Positions 6,895-9,639 of a stretch of DNA of 9,639 bases are shown in pieces. The position numbers and the translations under genes are program-made. The DNA comes from JBFLXN01 sp040755715 [NCBI: Candidatus Edwardsbacteria bacterium] (GTDB lineage Bacteria > Edwardsbacteria > AC1 > JBFLXN01), in assembly GCA_040755715.1 (NCBI GenBank), contig JBFLXN010000107.1, positions 1 to 9,639 on the forward strand, given 5' to 3'. The notes beneath the pieces were generated by a model. It had not been told where the DNA came from, did no database searches, and was given only the letters and a program-made list of their open reading frames with translations. The stretch's first letter is position 1, and each line of letters starts with the position of its first letter.

Positions 6895-6932
6895 AGTTTG
6901 TGTTTTTGATATTTTGACAAGGGAGTGAAAGT

Positions 6933-7115
6933 ATGGCCAGAAAAGCAATGATTATGAAAGTGGCCCATCCAAAATTTAAGGTGAGACAACATAATCGTTG
7001 TAACCGCTGTGGACGACCTCGGGGATACTATCGCAAATTCGGATTGTGTCGTATTTGCCTTCGGGAATTGGTTCTACAAGGAGTAATTCCCGGAGTAACC
7101 AAGGCAAGTTGGTAA
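6933..7115 (+). CDS. rpsZ: 30S ribosomal protein S14, zinc-binding type
   Basis: S14 (uS14) is in the head of the small subunit next to S3 and S10. The 60-residue length is that of the short, zinc-containing type rather than the roughly 100-residue cysteine-free type. The zinc ligands are C23-N-R-C26 and C39-R-I-C42, with the conserved [16 protein letters not shown] between and around them, and the C-terminus [16 protein letters not shown] lies seven bases before the ATG. A 105-base repeat-containing gap separates it from L5. Confidence 0.97.
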   Translation: MARKAMIMKVAHPKFKVRQHNRCNRCGRPRGYYRKFGLCRICLRELVLQGVIPGVTKASW

Positions 7116-7125
7116 AAAATTGAAT

Positions 7126-7191
7126 CACGAATTAACACGAACAGACACGAAATAGTTTATAAAGAACTTACTCTTAGTGCAAATTCGTGTT
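7126..7191. repeat. CACGAA repeats phased at 10 bp, with inverted partner
   Basis: CACGAA occurs at 7126, 7136 and 7146, exactly ten bases apart. AACACGAA (7134-7141) pairs perfectly with TTCGTGTT (7184-7191), forming a fold-back. It lies in the S14-S8 gap and shows no coding capacity. Phased sites can bind protein, but a degraded palindromic repeat is simpler. Confidence 0.6.
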
Positions 7192-7195
7192 TATT

Positions 7196-7240
7196 CCCGC
7201 CTGTCCCAGGATGCTTCGGTGGACGGGCAGGCGTGGCAAA
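7196..7240. repeat. GC-rich palindromic element ending in GGGCAGGC-type sequence, copy 2
   Basis: CGCCTGTCC (7198-7206) pairs with GGACGGGCAGGCG (7221-7233), allowing a bulge, around a loop containing ATGCTTCGGT. The right end CGGGCAGGCGTGGCAAAA resembles 5915-5930. It finishes ten bases before the S8 Shine-Dalgarno. Confidence 0.7.
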
Positions 7241-7261
7241 ACAAAAATGTAAGGAGAAAAA

Positions 7262-7660
7262 ATGTCACAGACTGACCCAATTGGTGATATGCTGACCAAA
7301 ATTCGTAACGCCTGTAAGGCAAAACATAAAAAAGTAGACATTTCAGCCTCAAAGACAAAAATGGCGATTACCAAAATTCTTTTTAGAGAAAAATTAATCC
7401 AGAACTATAAATATTTTCCTGATAATAGACAGGGAGTCATTCGCATTTATCCAAAATATCATTCGGAGAAAGGAAGTGTCATCCGAGGCTTAAAGAGAAT
7501 CAGTACACCGGGTCTGCACCACTATGTTCCCAAAGATAAAATTCCTAAGGTTTTAGGAGGTTTGGGTATAGCCATTTTGTCCACTTCTAAGGGAATCTTG
7601 ACTGATAAAGAGGCTAAAGCTCAAGGCATAGGTGGTGAGATAATTTGTTATATTTGGTAA
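7262..7660 (+). CDS. rpsH: 30S ribosomal protein S8
   Basis: S8 (uS8) binds the central domain of 16S rRNA, and in E. coli is the translational repressor of the spc operon through a site at the L5 start. The 132-residue product is full length. It has D-P-I-G-D-M-L-T-K-I-R-N-A near the start, the middle segment V-I-R-G-L-K-R-I-S-T-P-G-L, and the C-terminal S-T-S-K-G-I-L-T-D-K-E-A-K and G-G-E-I-I-C-Y-I-W. AAGGAG lies five bases before the ATG. I did not recognise a copy of the S8 operator at the L5 start by eye. Confidence 0.97.
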   Translation: MSQTDPIGDMLTKIRNACKAKHKKVDISASKTKMAITKILFREKLIQNYKYFPDNRQGVIRIYPKYHSEKGSVIRGLKRISTPGLHHYVPKDKIPKVLGGLGIAILSTSKGILTDKEAKAQGIGGEIICYIW

Positions 7661-7689
7661 AGACCTTACTCCCGCTTTTGGCGAGGCTC

Positions 7690-7740
7690 GCCTTCCTGAC
7701 CGTGGGCTTCGCCTCTTCGCTTAACGGACAGGTAGGTGGC
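7690..7740. repeat. GC-rich palindromic element after S8
   Basis: CCTGACCGT (7694-7702) pairs at eight of nine positions with ACGGACAGG (7724-7732), and the outer GCC (7690-7692) pairs with GGC (7738-7740). The CCTG-CC core is like that of the elements at 5877 and 7196. A reading frame crosses it, but has no family features. Confidence 0.6.
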
Positions 7741-7770
7741 TTCTCTCTTCTGACAAAGTCAAAAGAGGGA

Positions 7771-7831
7771 TTTACCCCGTTAGATATTGCGAGAGCATCC
7801 GAGGTAAAACATCAATATCTAACGGAGTAAA
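7771..7831. repeat. 61-base element with 19-bp terminal inverted repeats
   Basis: TTTACCCCGTTAGATATTG (7771-7789) and its inverted partner (7813-7831) match at 18 of 19 positions around a 23-base centre. The precise ends suggest a miniature transposable element or a recombinase-type site. It lies 39 bases before the protease-like gene. Confidence 0.75.
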
Positions 7832-7869
7832 GGGAGAGGTTAATGTTAAGAAAGATGAGGGGAGTTACG

Positions 7870-8253
7870 ATGGGAATTACAGTTTTGGAAATTGAAGTGG
7901 GAAATCCTGCTAACCCTGAGCTCACAGAAAAACTTGAGTTTTTGATTGACTGTGGTGCCATTTACTCAGTGGTTCCAACCTTGATTTTGGAAAGACTCGG
8001 CATTAAACCACTGACAGAGCAGGAATTCCGCCTGGCAAACGGAACGAAGATTGTCCGCAAAAAGGGAGGAGCTCTTTTCAAATATGGGGAGCGGATAGGG
8101 GTGGCAGATGTCATCTTTGGCGAAGAAGGGGATAGCGTGCTGTTGGGCGCCTTTACACTTGAAGCTCTTGGATTATCCCTTGATCCTCTGCGACGGGAGC
8201 TAAAGCCATTACCTATGATTCTCGCTATTCTACATTTCAAAGATACACTGTAA
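7870..8253 (+). CDS. Retropepsin-like (clan AA) aspartyl protease homologue
   Basis: This 127-residue protein matches the small bacterial retropepsin-like family. It starts M-G-I-T-V-L-E-I-E-V-G-N-P and has the active-site strand E-F-L-I-D27-C28-G29-A-I-Y-S-V-V-P (24-36). Then come R-L-A-N-G-T (54-59) and the glycine motif L-L-G-A-F-T-L-E-A-L-G-L-S-L-D-P (91-106). Such enzymes work as dimers, each giving one Asp. The Thr or Ser that normally follows the catalytic Asp is Cys here (codon TGT), so activity is uncertain. Start 7870 is preferred for its GGGGAG five bases upstream and its family N-terminus; ATG 7843, after GGGAGAGG, would add nine residues. No signal peptide is visible. It is co-oriented, 20 bases before L6 and unusual at this locus; substrate unknown. 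Confidence 0.82.
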   Translation: MGITVLEIEVGNPANPELTEKLEFLIDCGAIYSVVPTLILERLGIKPLTEQEFRLANGTKIVRKKGGALFKYGERIGVADVIFGEEGDSVLLGAFTLEALGLSLDPLRRELKPLPMILAILHFKDTL

Positions 8254-8273
8254 ATTGCTACCAAGAGGGAAAA

Positions 8274-8861
8274 ATGTCAAGAGTTGGTAAGAAACCTATT
8301 TCTATTCCAGAAGGAGTGAAGGTAGAAATTCTAGAAGGTATAGTGAGAGTCACCGGTCCTAAAGGTTTTCTGGAGCAAGCATTTCATCCCAATCTGAAGG
8401 TTATGGTGAACAACGGACAGATTGTTGTCCAGGGCAAATCTGAGGACAAGTTCGACCGGGCTTTGCATGGATTAACCAGAACACTTCTGGCTAATGCCAT
8501 TAAGGGTGTAATAGAGGGCTATCAGAAGGAACTGCAAATCTATGGTGTGGGATATCGGGCTGAAATTAAGTCTGAAGGACTCAATTTGCTTCTGGGGTAT
8601 TCACAGCCAATATTTTTTAAAGCCCCCCCCGGAATTAAGTTTGAAATATTTGAAGATAGTAAACTTAAAGCACAAGATAAGGTCTATCAACTGAATATTA
8701 AAATCATGGGGATTGATAAACAACTGGTTGGTGAGACAGCGGCGAAAGTCAGAGCCATTCGTCCAGCAGAACCCTATCAGGGTAAGGGAATTCGCTATCT
8801 GAACGAAATAATCAGGAGGAAAGCAGGGAAAGCAGCGGCGACCAAGATAGGGGGCGCTTAG
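8274..8861 (+). CDS. rplF: 50S ribosomal protein L6
   Basis: L6 (uL6) lies near the L7/L12 stalk base and the sarcin-ricin loop. It has two similar domains. The start is M-S-R-V-G-K-K-P-I-S-I-P-E-G-V-K-V, and the C-terminal part has M-G-I-D-K-Q-L-V-G-E-T-A-A-K-V-R and P-A-E-P-Y-Q-G-K-G-I-R-Y. The 195 residues exceed the usual 175-185. The excess is an added stretch at about 128-140 (D-S-K-L-K-A-Q-D-K-V-Y), between the A-P-P-G-I-K-F-E segment and G-I-D-K-Q. A run of eight C (8623-8630) encodes A-P-P. GAGG lies five bases before the ATG. Confidence 0.96.
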   Translation: MSRVGKKPISIPEGVKVEILEGIVRVTGPKGFLEQAFHPNLKVMVNNGQIVVQGKSEDKFDRALHGLTRTLLANAIKGVIEGYQKELQIYGVGYRAEIKSEGLNLLLGYSQPIFFKAPPGIKFEIFEDSKLKAQDKVYQLNIKIMGIDKQLVGETAAKVRAIRPAEPYQGKGIRYLNEIIRRKAGKAAATKIGGA

Positions 8862-8937
8862 GATAAACCTCCTTAGACCTTTGGTTTCTGACGGGGGTAA
8901 CTGGATATTTTACGCTCTAGGAATTTCAAAATGAAGC

Positions 8938-8972
8938 ATGTCCGCCAGAGGCGGATCTGCCTATGGCACGAC
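8938..8972 (+). repeat. 35-bp dispersed palindromic repeat, copy B
   Basis: It matches the reverse complement of 3533-3567 at 32 of 35 positions and contains the palindrome TCCGCCAGAGGCGGA. Its right end supplies an ATG (8963) in frame with L18, which makes a spurious 45-residue extension. Confidence 0.8.
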
Positions 8973-9055
8973 AAAGTGCAAAATGCAAAATTTTAAAAAC
9001 AGAATTATTGGGTTACATTTTATATTTTACAATTTACAATTTGCATTTTGCATTT
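8973..9055. repeat. AT-rich fold-back between L6 and L18
   Basis: AAAGTGCAAAATGCAAAATT (8973-8992) pairs imperfectly with AATTTGCATTTTGCATTT (9038-9055); the TGCAAAATGCAAA core is uninterrupted. It directly joins the 35-bp repeat, the same arrangement (AT-rich fold-back next to that repeat) as in the L22-S3 gap. Confidence 0.65.
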
Positions 9056-9097
9056 GCCGAGCAAAGCGAGGCTTATTTTGAAAGGAGGTCTAACGGG

Positions 9098-9445
9098 GTG
9101 AGAGATAAAAGTAAAGAAAAAAGAGAAACCCGGAAGCGAAGACATAAACGAATTATAAAGAGAATTAAAGGCACTTCTGCCAGACCGAGACTGTGTGTCT
9201 TCCGGAGCCTTAAGCATATCTACGCCCAGTTAATTGATGATGTTTCTCATCGCACCATTTGCTCAGTAGGGGCAATTTCCCAGAAAACTAAAATGGCTGA
9301 AAGTGAAGCTGTTGGAAAGACTATAGCAGAAAAGGCTCAACAAATGGGGATAAAAGAAGTAGTCTTTGACCGGGGAGGGTATCTCTATCATGGAAGAGTC
9401 AAAGCCGTAGCCGAAGCAGCCAGAAAGGCAGGACTGAAATTTTAA
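9098..9445 (+). CDS. rplR: 50S ribosomal protein L18
   Basis: L18 (uL18) binds 5S rRNA together with L5 in the central protuberance. From GTG 9098 the product is 115 residues, normal for the family. It has an Arg/Lys-rich start ([12 protein letters not shown]), [20 protein letters not shown], and the C-terminal [28 protein letters not shown]. The GTG is set by AAGGAGGT at 9082-9089, eight bases upstream. The in-frame ATG at 8963 would add 45 residues made of intergenic repeat sequence and is rejected. S5 normally follows and is not in the window. Confidence 0.95.
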   Translation: MRDKSKEKRETRKRRHKRIIKRIKGTSARPRLCVFRSLKHIYAQLIDDVSHRTICSVGAISQKTKMAESEAVGKTIAEKAQQMGIKEVVFDRGGYLYHGRVKAVAEAARKAGLKF

Positions 9446-9466
9446 TAAAATAGTAAGCGAGTAGAG

Positions 9467-9513
9467 AGTAGCAAGTAGCGAGAAAAGAGTTTTTATTCTC
9501 TCTACTTGCTACT
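9467..9513. repeat. 17-bp hairpin after L18
   Basis: AGTAGCAAGTAGCGAGA (9467-9483) pairs at 16 of 17 positions with TCTCTCTACTTGCTACT (9497-9513). The loop is 13 bases, and GGTCTG, not a T run, follows, so termination is unlikely. It resembles the other intergenic fold-backs. Confidence 0.65.
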
Positions 9514-9531
9514 GGTCTGTCGCATAAATAT

Positions 9532-9602
9532 TTGACAATCAGGGTGTCAAGAAAAAAAGACCTAAGGTCGAAATATGAGTAGCCCCGACATTTATGTCGG
9601 GG
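9532..9602. repeat. Tandem small hairpins at the window end
   Basis: Three palindromes follow one another: TTGACA/TGTCAA (9532-9537, 9545-9550), GACCTAAGGTC (9559-9569), and CCCCGACAT/ATGTCGGGG (9583-9591, 9594-9602), the last perfect over nine pairs. None is followed by a T run. The remaining bases to 9639 are C-rich and non-coding. Confidence 0.55.
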
Positions 9603-9639
9603 AAAACTAAAACCCTCACCCCCTTCTGTCCCCCTCTCC

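Noticed and set aside
7126-7191. CRISPR-like array of CACGAA units
   Set aside because: The repeats are six bases with four-base spacers, far from CRISPR size, and no cas gene is present.
7645-7830. A 61-codon reading overlapping the S8 end
   Set aside because: It runs through two palindromic elements, has no recognised features and no good ribosome-binding site; it looks like open repeat sequence.
8963-9097. N-terminal extension of L18 from the ATG at 8963
   Set aside because: The ATG lies in a 35-bp repeat and the 45 residues come from an AT-rich fold-back. The GTG at 9098 has an ideal AAGGAGGT and gives the family N-terminus.
9467-9513. Intrinsic terminator after L18
   Set aside because: The stem is good but no T run follows the right arm.

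Overview
The window is a piece of a bacterial S10-spc ribosomal protein cluster, all on the + strand, in the usual bacterial order: L4, L23, L2, S19, L22, S3, L16, L29, S17, L14, L24, L5, S14, S8, L6, L18. The organism is a bacterium of moderate to low GC with a four-cysteine (type Z) S14 and a four-cysteine L24. The long, repeat-filled gaps, and the two accessory gene families present, resemble genomes of uncultured candidate phyla such as Omnitrophota. That placement is an impression from style, not a demonstrated assignment.

Layout. Positions 1-161 are AT-rich non-coding DNA. Positions 162-736 hold a gene of the coiled-coil plus PD-(D/E)XK nuclease-like type (DUF3782-like). It is interrupted by a one-base frameshift in a poly-T tract. 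It stands where L3 (and S10) would normally precede L4, and only 28 bases separate it from L4. From 765 to 2829 the genes L4-L23-L2-S19 are tightly packed. From 2830 onward most junctions are loose: ten gaps of 84-237 bases, about 1.5 kb in all. Nearly every one holds an imperfect palindrome or fold-back repeat, and several share sequence with one another. Between S8 and L6 sits a non-ribosomal gene, a retropepsin-like (clan AA) aspartyl protease homologue whose active-site triplet reads Asp-Cys-Gly instead of Asp-Thr/Ser-Gly. After L18, where S5 is expected, the last 194 bases are again hairpin-rich non-coding DNA.

How it works together. The sixteen ribosomal proteins look intact and should be co-transcribed, with start sites set by Shine-Dalgarno sequences. 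The three non-ATG starts (L23 TTG, S3 TTG, L18 GTG) are the ones with the longest AGGAGGT-type Shine-Dalgarno sequences. No convincing promoter or intrinsic terminator is visible inside the cluster. The most unusual aspects are the colonisation of a core translation operon by several families of small palindromic elements, the two accessory genes embedded in it, and the perfect T-TTT-TTT slippery heptamer at the frameshift of the nuclease-like gene.
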